In this document: positions 25,380 through 32,169 of the stretch, piece by piece | Layout of the letters: every line of letters begins with the position of its first letter | Position numbering within the stretch: the stretch's first letter is position 1 | Position numbers and translations under genes: made by a program | The notes under the pieces: model-generated | What the model saw: the letters and a program-made list of their open reading frames with translations, nothing else | What the model was told of the DNA's origin: nothing | Databases searched by the model: none | NCBI GenBank assembly: GCA_947389015.1 | Contig: CANDVA010000013.1 | Span: 16,475 to 80,474, forward strand | Length of the DNA stretch: 64,000 nt | Source: an uncultured Clostridia bacterium | GTDB lineage: Bacteria; Bacillota; Clostridia; Oscillospirales; Ruminococcaceae | Direction of reading: 5' to 3'

Positions 25380-26201
25380 CTACCTCAAGTCTTTTCTGCG
25401 GAATACCGCGGCGCCCAGAGAGCTTATAAAGACCGTCATAAATCCCGCGCCCGCAAGACCCGCAGCGGGATCCTTCAGATCGCAATTGGAAAGCGCTATC
25501 GACGAGCCTAACGGATTAGCGCTCAGCGCAAGCTCGTATGCCGCGCGCTTTATACCTCCGACGTAGTTCGGATTCTCGGTAAGCGTAAACTGCAATTCAC
25601 CGTCAATATTATCCGCGGTCATGATCTCTTTTTGTCCGCCGAGCCGCGTATAAACGCCGCTTGCACAGAACAGCAGCGCAAACGCCGCTGTCAGTCCGAC
25701 CACGACCGCTCCCGACCTGCTTTGTATCAGCATACCGACCGGCGCCGCCGCTGCGCTCACCGCGACCGCAGACGCCATTGACGACGCGATATACACCGCC
25801 GCCTCCGACACGGACATTTTCCACCACCCCAGTATCGGCACTCCCGCAAGTCCCCCTACGAGCCACGCGGCGGTTATCGAGCACCCTATCACAATGCCCG
25901 TGAGCATATTTGCCGCGTAAATACCGCCTCTCCTGCCGCCAATTATTATCTTGTTGCGTACGGTCCTTTCACTGTTATCCGTACCTAGGAACAGTATCAC
26001 CGTCGCCGCGCTCGCGATCATCACGAACGGCGCTCCCGACAGCGCGCGATTTTCAAGCGCGTATTCCGAAGTCTCGCCGTTTATCGCCAAGCAGCCCAGC
26101 AATACCGAGCCGGCGGTCGCCAACGCCGTCAAAACCACCGCCCACCTGAACAGGCGGCTTTTTCTTAATCTGAACATATTTGCCCCAAAAACTCTTGCCA
26201 T
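25380..26201 (-). CDS. ABC-2 type permease, third paralogue
   Basis: A 273-residue membrane protein with about six helices, homologous to the two upstream permeases: the N-terminal MARVFGANMFRLRKSRLFRW corresponds to their ANFARLWK-x-x-SFWV, the middle keeps LFLGTDNSERTVRNKIIIG, and it ends with the FRRKDLR tail. It is the most diverged and is rich in Ala and Gly. The start overlaps the stop of a short permease remnant (TAATG) and uses the ribosome site in it. The gene ends with TAG. It probably forms the membrane part of the exporter driven by the ATPase at 27932-28843. Confidence 0.88.
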   Translation of the reverse strand: MARVFGANMFRLRKSRLFRWAVVLTALATAGSVLLGCLAINGETSEYALENRALSGAPFVMIASAATVILFLGTDNSERTVRNKIIIGGRRGGIYAANMLTGIVIGCSITAAWLVGGLAGVPILGWWKMSVSEAAVYIASSMASAVAVSAAAAPVGMLIQSRSGAVVVGLTAAFALLFCASGVYTRLGGQKEIMTADNIDGELQFTLTENPNYVGGIKRAAYELALSANPLGSSIALSNCDLKDPAAGLAGAGFMTVFISSLGAAVFRRKDLR

Positions 26202-26251
26202 TATTTTAAATCCTTTCTGCGAAAGATCAAAGCTCCGCTGCCAATGCCCAT
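26201..26251 (-). pseudogene. C-terminal remnant of a fourth permease
   Basis: A 16-codon frame (ATG at 26251, stop TAA at 26203-26201) ends in IFRRKDLK, the conserved tail of the neighbouring permeases, and its bases align with the end of the 26274-27098 gene. An AAAGGAG site precedes the ATG. It appears to be what remains of a further tandem copy after internal deletion, now serving at most to couple translation into the third permease. Confidence 0.65.
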
Positions 26252-26273
26252 AACTGTCTCTCCTTTAAGCGGG

Positions 26274-27098
26274 TTATTTCAAGTCCTTTTTGCGGAATAC
26301 CGAAGCTCCGACCACCGTAAACGCCGCAAGCACCCCGAGAGAATACAGAGGCATAAGCTCCGCGTGACGTCCGAGACCCATTTCCATCTGCATTAACTGT
26401 CCGCTCGGGAGCACGTCGTTCACCGTCTTAAGTATCTCGCGCTTCACACCGCCGATATACATGGGATTAGGCTGCGGATCTGTCTGCACGACCTCTCCGT
26501 TTACAGTCATCTCATAGCTCTGAACATATTCGGGCTGATCAAGCAGAGACTCTATCACCGCCGCTCCGATAAGCAGCACGAACGTGGACACGAGCGTTAT
26601 CGCAACTATTGTGGACTTCGACGACAAAAGCGTTCCCAACAGAGTAAATACTGCGCTTATAGCTATTATCGCGCCGATGCATATCAGCATTTTAAGCGCC
26701 AACTCGCCCGCGGGCATACCTATTTTTCCGCCTAAGCACAGCCCTGTTATCAGCACGACTGTCCAACTCACCGCCATTATCAGCAGTCCGCCCGCCGCCG
26801 TAGTTATCAAATTCGACAAATAGATATTATGCCGTTTATGCCCGACTATCAGCTTATTGCGGATAGTTCCGTCAGAGTGATCCGTACCCAGAAACAGCGC
26901 CGCGAATATCGACGCAAAGAACATAATATTCGAGCTGTTCGACAACATATTCGCACCAAGTCTTTCCGCACATTCCGGCTGAACCGAATACGACGTCAGG
27001 AAATTCGCCAGTCCCACCCCGAACGCCAATATAAGGCATACCCAGAACGACTTTGTTTTCCAAAGTCTCGCAAAATTTGCGTTTAATAATTTAGTCAT
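26274..27098 (-). CDS. ABC-2 type permease, second paralogue
   Basis: A 274-residue membrane protein with about six helices. It shares with the next gene upstream nearly the whole layout: NFARLWKTKSFWVC at the start, SNSSNIMFFASIFAALFLG, TDHSDGTIRNKLIVGHKR, VNDVLPSGQLMQ and the terminal VFRKKDLK. These are features of the lantibiotic/bacitracin immunity-type ABC-2 permeases. The gap to the first paralogue is 10 bp. The pair could form a heterodimeric channel with the single ATPase. Confidence 0.9.
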   Translation of the reverse strand: MTKLLNANFARLWKTKSFWVCLILAFGVGLANFLTSYSVQPECAERLGANMLSNSSNIMFFASIFAALFLGTDHSDGTIRNKLIVGHKRHNIYLSNLITTAAGGLLIMAVSWTVVLITGLCLGGKIGMPAGELALKMLICIGAIIAISAVFTLLGTLLSSKSTIVAITLVSTFVLLIGAAVIESLLDQPEYVQSYEMTVNGEVVQTDPQPNPMYIGGVKREILKTVNDVLPSGQLMQMEMGLGRHAELMPLYSLGVLAAFTVVGASVFRKKDLK

Positions 27099-27108
27099 TA
27101 TATTTACC

Positions 27109-27939
27109 TCACTTCATGTCTTTTTTGCGGAACACGACCACTCCGACCGCCGTCGATACTGCCAGCACTCCCAGCGAATACAGCGGCATAAGCTCCTCGG
27201 CGTGCAGGCTTCCGCTTCCTGCCGTAGCCTGTATGAGCTGTCCCATAGGGAGAACGTCGTTCACCGCGGTAAGTATATCACGCTGCACGCCGCTTACATA
27301 CAACGGATTGGGTACTTGACCGCCTATATGCAAATTGCCGTTCTCGTCTATTGAAGCACCCGTCACAAGCTCGGGTTCGGCAAGCCGCTGCGTTATAAGC
27401 GCTCCCGTCAACATAAGCGCGAAAACCGAAATGAGCGTAATAGTTACGATCAAGGATTTTGAACTGCAAAGCATTCCGATGACCGTAAACAACGCGCACA
27501 TCGCGGCAAGAGCGCACACGCAGACCAATGTTTTCATCGCAAATTCCCCCGCGGGCATACCGAGATTTCCTCCAAGAAACGCCCCCGCCACGTGCACCGC
27601 CGCATATGCCGCTCCAAGCTGCATTATTCCGAAGGCAATTATCGTTATCAGATTGGCAAAATATATCTCGATGCGCGTTCTGCCTATTATCAGCTTATTT
27701 CGTATCGTTCCGTTGGAGTGATCCGTGCCGAGATACAGCGCCGCAAATATCGCGATAAACAGCAATGCGTTCGAGGCGTTTGATATCATACTTGTGCCCA
27801 TATATTCCACGCTTATCGGTCTTATCATATAGCCCGACACAACACTCGCGGCGGATAGCACCGCCGATATTGCCGTGCATACCCAAAACGAGGTGGTTTT
27901 CCAAAGCCGCGCGAAATTCGCTCTGAGCAGCCTAGTCAT
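27109..27939 (-). CDS. ABC-2 type permease, first paralogue
   Basis: A 276-residue membrane protein, about six helices, clearly duplicated with the 26274-27098 gene (ANFARLWKTTSFWVC, TDHSNGTIRNKLIIGRTR, VNDVLPMGQLIQ, VFRKKDMK). Its ATG overlaps the ATPase stop by 8 bp (ATGACTAG), so the two are translated together. It probably forms the membrane part of an efflux or immunity transporter. Confidence 0.9.
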   Translation of the reverse strand: MTRLLRANFARLWKTTSFWVCTAISAVLSAASVVSGYMIRPISVEYMGTSMISNASNALLFIAIFAALYLGTDHSNGTIRNKLIIGRTRIEIYFANLITIIAFGIMQLGAAYAAVHVAGAFLGGNLGMPAGEFAMKTLVCVCALAAMCALFTVIGMLCSSKSLIVTITLISVFALMLTGALITQRLAEPELVTGASIDENGNLHIGGQVPNPLYVSGVQRDILTAVNDVLPMGQLIQATAGSGSLHAEELMPLYSLGVLAVSTAVGVVVFRKKDMK

Positions 27940-28843
27940 TTTCGCTCACCCCCACGAGGTTGATGAAATATGCCTCGAGACTCTCGTCATGCTCGTTTAT
28001 CGAGAACAGCTCGCAGCCCGCATTTTTCAGCCGGTCGGTGAGCTTTGTAATGCTTATCTCGCCGTAGATGTCGGCGGTCCTTTCGTCTATGACCGCATAC
28101 TCCAGGCCCACGCCGTCCAGCACAGTAGCGAGCTTTTTCGTATCCGACACGGATACCCTCGCGCACTTTCTGCATTCCTTTTCAAGCTGCTCCGCACTTA
28201 TCTCCTTGACGATCCTGCCCTTGTCAATAAATCCGTAATGCGTAGCCAGTCTTGACAGCTCGTCGAGGATATGGCTTGAGATCAGCACGGTTATCTGCCG
28301 CTCTCTGTTCAGCTTTAAGATAAGCTCGCGTATCTCGATTATACCCTGCGGATCGAGACCGTTTATCGGCTCGTCCAGCAACAGGAAATCGGGGTCGCCG
28401 CAAAGCGCTATCGCGATACCGAGCCGCTGCCGCATACCGAGCGAGAAGTTGCGCGCCTTTTTATGTCCCGTATTTTCGAGACCCACAAGCTTCAACAGCT
28501 CGGGTATTCCTTTAAATGACGGCATTCCGAGAACCCTGTACTGCTCCTTGAGGTTATCCTCGGCGGTCATATCCAGATATATCGACGGCGTTTCAACTAC
28601 CGCACCCATTCTCCTCCGCGCCTTTGAGATATCGCCCGTGCTCTCCGTGCCGTACAGCGTGAACGTCCCCGCGGTCGCGAACTGCAAACCGCAGATAAGT
28701 CTTATCAGCGTGGTCTTGCCCGCGCCGTTGCGCCCGACAAACCCGTAAATAGCGCCCTTCGGCACGTTCATTGAAAGCCCGTCAAGCGCGGTAAATTTGT
28801 GGTATTTTTTCACCAGATTGCTTGTAGTTAAAATGTTTTCCAT
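27932..28843 (-). CDS. ABC transporter ATPase, BcrA/lantibiotic-immunity type
   Basis: A 303-residue ATPase. It has Walker A GRNGAGKTTLIRL (about 37-49), the signature FSLGMRQRLGIAIAL, Walker B FLLLDEPINGLDPQG and an H-loop (ISSHILDELSRL), plus a C-terminal regulatory extension of about 90 residues. The segment VVETPSIYLDMTAEDNL, with its pattern after the Q-loop, is typical of BcrA/SpaF/NukF-like proteins that protect against bacitracin or lantibiotics. The start at 28843 follows AGGAG; the frame stays open through the leader but lacks a ribosome site. Translationally coupled to the first permease. Substrate prediction is by family only. Confidence 0.92.
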   Translation of the reverse strand: MENILTTSNLVKKYHKFTALDGLSMNVPKGAIYGFVGRNGAGKTTLIRLICGLQFATAGTFTLYGTESTGDISKARRRMGAVVETPSIYLDMTAEDNLKEQYRVLGMPSFKGIPELLKLVGLENTGHKKARNFSLGMRQRLGIAIALCGDPDFLLLDEPINGLDPQGIIEIRELILKLNRERQITVLISSHILDELSRLATHYGFIDKGRIVKEISAEQLEKECRKCARVSVSDTKKLATVLDGVGLEYAVIDERTADIYGEISITKLTDRLKNAGCELFSINEHDESLEAYFINLVGVSEND

Positions 28844-28867
28844 AATTAGCTCCTTAATATAAAATTG

Positions 28868-28934
28868 AGAACTTGTTCTCATAGTCCGAAATGCTTGGAT
28901 TGACAAGCGTTGAACGGCTATGAGAACAAGTTCT
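28868..28934. repeat. Long perfect inverted repeat before the ABC operon
   Basis: Arms of 17 bp match perfectly (28868-28884 and 28918-28934, loop 33 bases). Each arm contains the smaller palindrome AGAAC-2-GTTCT. It lies in the probable 5' untranslated region, 25 bp from the ATPase start. It may be a pair of operators or an RNA hairpin; there is no proper T-run. Confidence 0.75.
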
Positions 28935-28943
28935 GAAACAAGT

Positions 28944-28994
28944 AATGCCCCGTGTGGTATGTATGCGGCTATTTTGAAAATTATACGGGGCATT
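28944..28994. repeat. Second inverted repeat before the ABC operon
   Basis: Perfect 10-bp arms AATGCCCCGT (28944-28953) and ACGGGGCATT (28985-28994) with a 31-base loop, just upstream of the 17-bp repeat. The loop size is nearly the same as that of its neighbour. No T-run follows, so a simple terminator is unlikely. Confidence 0.65.
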
Positions 28995-29011
28995 TCCCTG
29001 TTTCCGAATAT

Positions 29012-29047
29012 ATTATAAAATAAAACGGTTAAGAAATCGGTTAAGAA
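29012..29047 (-). promoter_or_regulatory. Candidate promoter and response-regulator site of the ABC operon
   Basis: On the minus strand two identical 10-bp direct repeats, TTCTTAACCG (29038-29047 and 29026-29035), start 12 bp apart and end 8 bp before a TATAAT (29012-29017); a third CTTAAC lies further up at the response-regulator stop. Direct repeats about one helical turn apart over a poor -35 box are typical of OmpR-family activated promoters. Confidence 0.55.
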
Positions 29048-29059
29048 AAGCGTAAAGAT

Positions 29060-29731
29060 TCAGTTAAGATTTTCCCGCATTTTAAAGCCTATCCCCCACA
29101 CAGCCTCAATAAAATCCATTCCCGACGCGTCGCGGAGCTTTTTTCGCAGATTGCTGACGTGAACTTTAAGCGAGCTTTCCACGCAGTCGGGAGTGTCCGC
29201 GCTTATCCTGTCTAGTATCTGCGACTTCGTGATGACCTGCTTTGGGTTCTGCATAAGTATTTTCAGTATCGCGAATTCCGTTTTCGTGAGCTTAACGGCG
29301 TTTTTGCCGAACTTCGCTTCGTGCAGCTCCGCGTCAAGCGTCAATCCCTCGAATTCGAGAACCTCCGCGGTGATCTGCCTGTTGCGGCGCAGCTGAACCT
29401 GTATCCTCGCAAGCAGCTCCTTGGTGTCGAACGGCTTTGTAACATAGTCCACCGCCCCCGACAGCAGCAAATTCACCTTGCTGCCAACGTCCGCCTTGGC
29501 ACTCATCACGATAACGGGAATATCGCGTATCTTCGGCAGCACCTGCTCACCCGACAGTCCGGGCATCATCAGGTCGAGCAGCGCAAGATCGGGCGTTGTC
29601 TCCTCCAGCACCGCCAACGCCTCGCCGCCCGAAAACGCGCGGATAACCTTGTAGCCCTCGCGGCTCAGCAGCTCACAGAGCATATTGTTTATATGCAGAT
29701 CGTCGTCGATCACGGCAATTATTTCGGACAT
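29060..29731 (-). CDS. OmpR-family response regulator
   Basis: A 223-residue two-component regulator. The receiver domain (about 1-115) has the acidic pair in AVIDDDLHIN, the phosphorylated aspartate in LALLDLMMPGLSG and the lysine in VTKPFD. The C-terminal winged-helix domain (about 128-223) has TKTEFAILKILMQ and VHVSNLRKKLR. The ATG at 29731 follows GGAGG. Its likely partner is the histidine kinase at 23817-24689 at the other end of the same gene run, and its likely target is the ABC operon promoter just downstream. Confidence 0.94.
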   Translation of the reverse strand: MSEIIAVIDDDLHINNMLCELLSREGYKVIRAFSGGEALAVLEETTPDLALLDLMMPGLSGEQVLPKIRDIPVIVMSAKADVGSKVNLLLSGAVDYVTKPFDTKELLARIQVQLRRNRQITAEVLEFEGLTLDAELHEAKFGKNAVKLTKTEFAILKILMQNPKQVITKSQILDRISADTPDCVESSLKVHVSNLRKKLRDASGMDFIEAVWGIGFKMRENLN

Positions 29732-29766
29732 ATTTTTTCCTCCGTTCAAATTCTTTTTATGCAACC

Positions 29767-29795
29767 ATTGTAGCACATTCGCGGAACATTGTCAA
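29767..29795 (-). promoter_or_regulatory. Sigma-A promoter of the response regulator
   Basis: TTGACA (29790-29795), 17 bp and TACAAT (29767-29772) on the minus strand, about 35 bp before the start codon. Confidence 0.8.
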
Positions 29796-29806
29796 ATCCA
29801 AACACG

Positions 29807-29843
29807 AAAGGGCGTGACCGAGACAGTCCCGGAAACGCCCTTT
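29807..29843 (-). terminator. Hairpin after the GH25 gene
   Basis: Arms AAAGGGCGT (29807-29815) and ACGCCCTTT (29835-29843) form a perfect 9-bp stem about 20 bp after the lysozyme stop. The T-tract is poor, so termination may be partial. Confidence 0.5.
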
Positions 29844-29865
29844 GACTATATTTCAATTCCATACA

Positions 29866-30636
29866 TTATCCGTACAGCAGCCTGTCGACCTCGCGCTGAA
29901 CCTCATAATAATCATATCCCGCCGCTGTGAGCCTTTCATAACGCTCCTCTCCGTTGCCCCAGTCTCCGCGTATGACCTCAAGCGCTATCTCTTCGATTGG
30001 CTTAAGAGGCGGGGGCGCGCTTTCGCCGTAACCGTTCAGCCCCGCGCTCTTGATTATCTTCGGGTAGTCGACATAGCAGTAATCGAGATCGACGGCGCCG
30101 TCCACTCCGTCTACCCTGCCCGTAGACGAATACTGCCAAATACCGTAATTTCCTCGGTAGTTGAGCGTGGGATTGTATTCCGCCACCCACACCGCATAGC
30201 GGCTCGCTACGTCACGGGAAATGTAGTTCTGCAGCGGATATCGCGAGGTGTACAGCCCTGCAAAGTAATCGTTTTCCTCCAGCTCGTTGCAAAATGTTCG
30301 CACCAGATTGCTGCAAAAATCAATTCCCTTAACGAACTGCGACTGCTCCTCAAGATCGTAAAAAACGGGAAAATCGAACTTCTTCCCCTTTATCACCTCA
30401 AGACACGCCTGTGCCTCCGCAAATGCGCCCGCGCCGCTTTCGGCGTAGCTGTACCAGTAAGCGCCGACGTGAAGTCCCGCCTCGGTCGCCCCCTTGTAGT
30501 TGCGCTCGAAGTACGTATCGGGAGACGTGCGCGAACCAAACCCCGCGCGAATTATCACGAATTTGATCCCGCTTTTCTTCACCTTTTTAAAATCTATGTC
30601 CTCCTGCCAAGAGGAAACATCAATGCCTTTTGTCAA
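29866..30636 (-). CDS. GH25 lysozyme with a Cpl-7-type cell-wall-binding repeat
   Basis: A 256-residue muramidase that would cut between N-acetylmuramic acid and N-acetylglucosamine in peptidoglycan. The GH25 domain (about 1-185) has the catalytic residues in GIDVSSWQ and FYDLEE. After a Pro-rich linker, about 212-254 is a CW_7/Cpl-7 repeat (EVIRGDWGNGEERYERL). There is no signal peptide. The start is TTG at 30636, preceded by AGGGGGG, and the protein begins directly with the GH25 fold. Phage lysins have this layout, but no phage genes are nearby; a sporulation or autolysis role, or non-classical release, is possible. Confidence 0.92.
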   Translation of the reverse strand: MTKGIDVSSWQEDIDFKKVKKSGIKFVIIRAGFGSRTSPDTYFERNYKGATEAGLHVGAYWYSYAESGAGAFAEAQACLEVIKGKKFDFPVFYDLEEQSQFVKGIDFCSNLVRTFCNELEENDYFAGLYTSRYPLQNYISRDVASRYAVWVAEYNPTLNYRGNYGIWQYSSTGRVDGVDGAVDLDYCYVDYPKIIKSAGLNGYGESAPPPLKPIEEIALEVIRGDWGNGEERYERLTAAGYDYYEVQREVDRLLYG

Positions 30637-30705
30637 ATAGATCCCCCCTAAAAATATCGTTTGATCGCTTTCAAGACATTCTATGCAAAAGGGGAATTTT
30701 AAGTG

Positions 30706-30737
30706 AAAAAAAGACGGAAAGCCGCGCCCTCCGTCTT
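30706..30737 (-). terminator. Terminator after mgsA
   Basis: Stem AAGACGGA/TCCGTCTT (30711-30718 and 30730-30737) with an 11-base loop, followed on the minus strand by a run of seven T. Confidence 0.85.
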
Positions 30738-30755
30738 AAAATATTCTTTTTTTCG

Positions 30756-31151
30756 TCATCGCATATATTCGCGCCAATCCAGATCGCCGCGTTCGAGCGC
30801 GTGAATAAGCGCCTCCGCGGTCGCGATATTGGTCGCCACGGGAATATTATGCACGTCGCAGAGCCGCAGAATATTGATGTCATTAGGCTCGTGCGAGCGC
30901 GGATTAAGCGGATCGCGGAAAAACACCAGCAAATCTATCTCGTTACAGCTGATGCTGGAAGCGAGCTGCTGATCTCCGCCCTGAGGACCGCTCAGAAAGC
31001 GCTGAATATGAAGCCCCGTAGCCTCGGACACAAGCTTGCCCGTCGTACCCGTGGCACAAATATTGTATCTGCTCAGAATGCCGCAGTAGGCAATACAAAA
31101 CTGAACCATAAGCTCCTTTTTTGAATCGTGAGCAATAAGAGCAATGTTCAT
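30756..31151 (-). CDS. mgsA: Methylglyoxal synthase
   Basis: Converts dihydroxyacetone phosphate to methylglyoxal and phosphate, a bypass that relieves phosphate limitation in glycolysis. The 131-residue protein shows the full family pattern: [16 protein letters not shown] at the start, the phosphate-binding [16 protein letters not shown] with the catalytic aspartate region, and [17 protein letters not shown]. It lies 37 bp after the minD-like gene and ends at a strong terminator. The association with cell-shape and min genes is common in Clostridia. Confidence 0.96.
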   Translation of the reverse strand: MNIALIAHDSKKELMVQFCIAYCGILSRYNICATGTTGKLVSEATGLHIQRFLSGPQGGDQQLASSISCNEIDLLVFFRDPLNPRSHEPNDINILRLCDVHNIPVATNIATAEALIHALERGDLDWREYMR

Positions 31152-31188
31152 ATGCCAAACCCCTCCTTGTCCATTGCGGTATATAATA

Positions 31189-31926
31189 TTAGTCGATCTT
31201 GATAGAAAGCGGAACGTCCTGACCGTCGATACGCTTAGCGATAGACGAGTACGCCTTAAAGCCGCCGCATGTCGGAGGCAGAGCCTCTCCCTTAGCTCCG
31301 CATATCTTGATGTTCACGTCCTCGGGAACGACGCCGATAAGCGGTATACCGACAGCGTCCATTACCTCGTCGAGGTCATACAGGATATCCTCGTTCTTGA
31401 AGTTCTCACTTACCTTATTGATAATCAGCCGCTGATTGATACAATTCTTGACGTACAGGAAGTCGGACAGCATCTGACCGTCGCGTACGCAAACGGTATC
31501 GGGCGTAGTTACCATAAGTATAAGATCAGCCGCCTTGATAACGCTGAACACGGAGCTTCCTATACCCGCGGTATCGACGATTATGTAGTCGAAATGTTCG
31601 CGCATCTCATCGCACACACCCATGATCTTGTCGGGATTGATATCAATAAACGGGTTTCTCGTCGCGCAAACGAGCGACAGATTTTCCACACGGTCGACCT
31701 TGGTGGTAGCCGTAAGAATGTCTATTTTACCCTCAAGATACTCGCCGATATCGTGCTTTACCTTATCCTTCATACCCAGCATAATATCCAAACAGCGCAA
31801 ACCGAAGTCCAGCTCGACGAGCAGCGTCTTGTGCCCGAGAGTCGCAAGACCCGTTGCAACATTCGCAGAGGTCGTGGATTTGCCCGTGCCCCCCTTACCT
31901 GCCGTAACTGCAATTATCTGTGACAT
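31189..31926 (-). CDS. minD: MinD-like septum-site ATPase without membrane-targeting tail
   Basis: A 245-residue ParA/MinD-type ATPase. The Walker A motif is of the deviant type (GKGGTGKST, about 10-18), followed by [15 protein letters not shown] and [11 protein letters not shown], all as in MinD. MinD proteins normally end in an amphipathic helix that binds membrane; here the protein stops five residues after the family's final VPL. minC and minE are not found next to it. A role in placing division or envelope machinery is still likely from its position beside mre genes and mgsA, but membrane cycling as in standard MinD is doubtful. Confidence 0.82.
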   Translation of the reverse strand: MSQIIAVTAGKGGTGKSTTSANVATGLATLGHKTLLVELDFGLRCLDIMLGMKDKVKHDIGEYLEGKIDILTATTKVDRVENLSLVCATRNPFIDINPDKIMGVCDEMREHFDYIIVDTAGIGSSVFSVIKAADLILMVTTPDTVCVRDGQMLSDFLYVKNCINQRLIINKVSENFKNEDILYDLDEVMDAVGIPLIGVVPEDVNIKICGAKGEALPPTCGGFKAYSSIAKRIDGQDVPLSIKID

Positions 31927-32120
31927 AATGTTCCCCTCTCAACTATGACGGTTTCCCGAAAGTCCGCCGCCGAGTTAATTATAGTTTAAAATACCCTACT
32001 TACATTTTAGCACAAAAACTCCAATATGAAAAGGGTTTTTTTCTATATTAACAAAAAATTGTGAGATTATTGGATTTTGCAGTGCTTTTTTTGTGAATTT
32101 TGACGAACAAGAACAATGTA

Positions 32121-32156
32121 ACGCCCGACAAAGCGTTGCAAACCTCTGTCGGGCGT
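32121..32156 (-). terminator. Hairpin after mrdA
   Basis: Perfect 10-bp arms ACGCCCGACA (32121-32130) and TGTCGGGCGT (32147-32156) just past the mrdA stop. The T-tract is weak (TTACATTGTT), so it may be a terminator or an mRNA 3'-end protector. Confidence 0.6.
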
Positions 32157-32169
32157 ATAGCTAACTGCA

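Noticed and set aside
28944..28994. Terminator of the response-regulator gene
   Set aside because: The hairpin has a 31-base loop and no T-run, and a promoter candidate lies upstream of it; listed as a repeat instead.
29866..30636. Prophage remnant around the GH25 lysozyme
   Set aside because: No integrase, holin, capsid or other phage genes within the window; neighbours are housekeeping genes.
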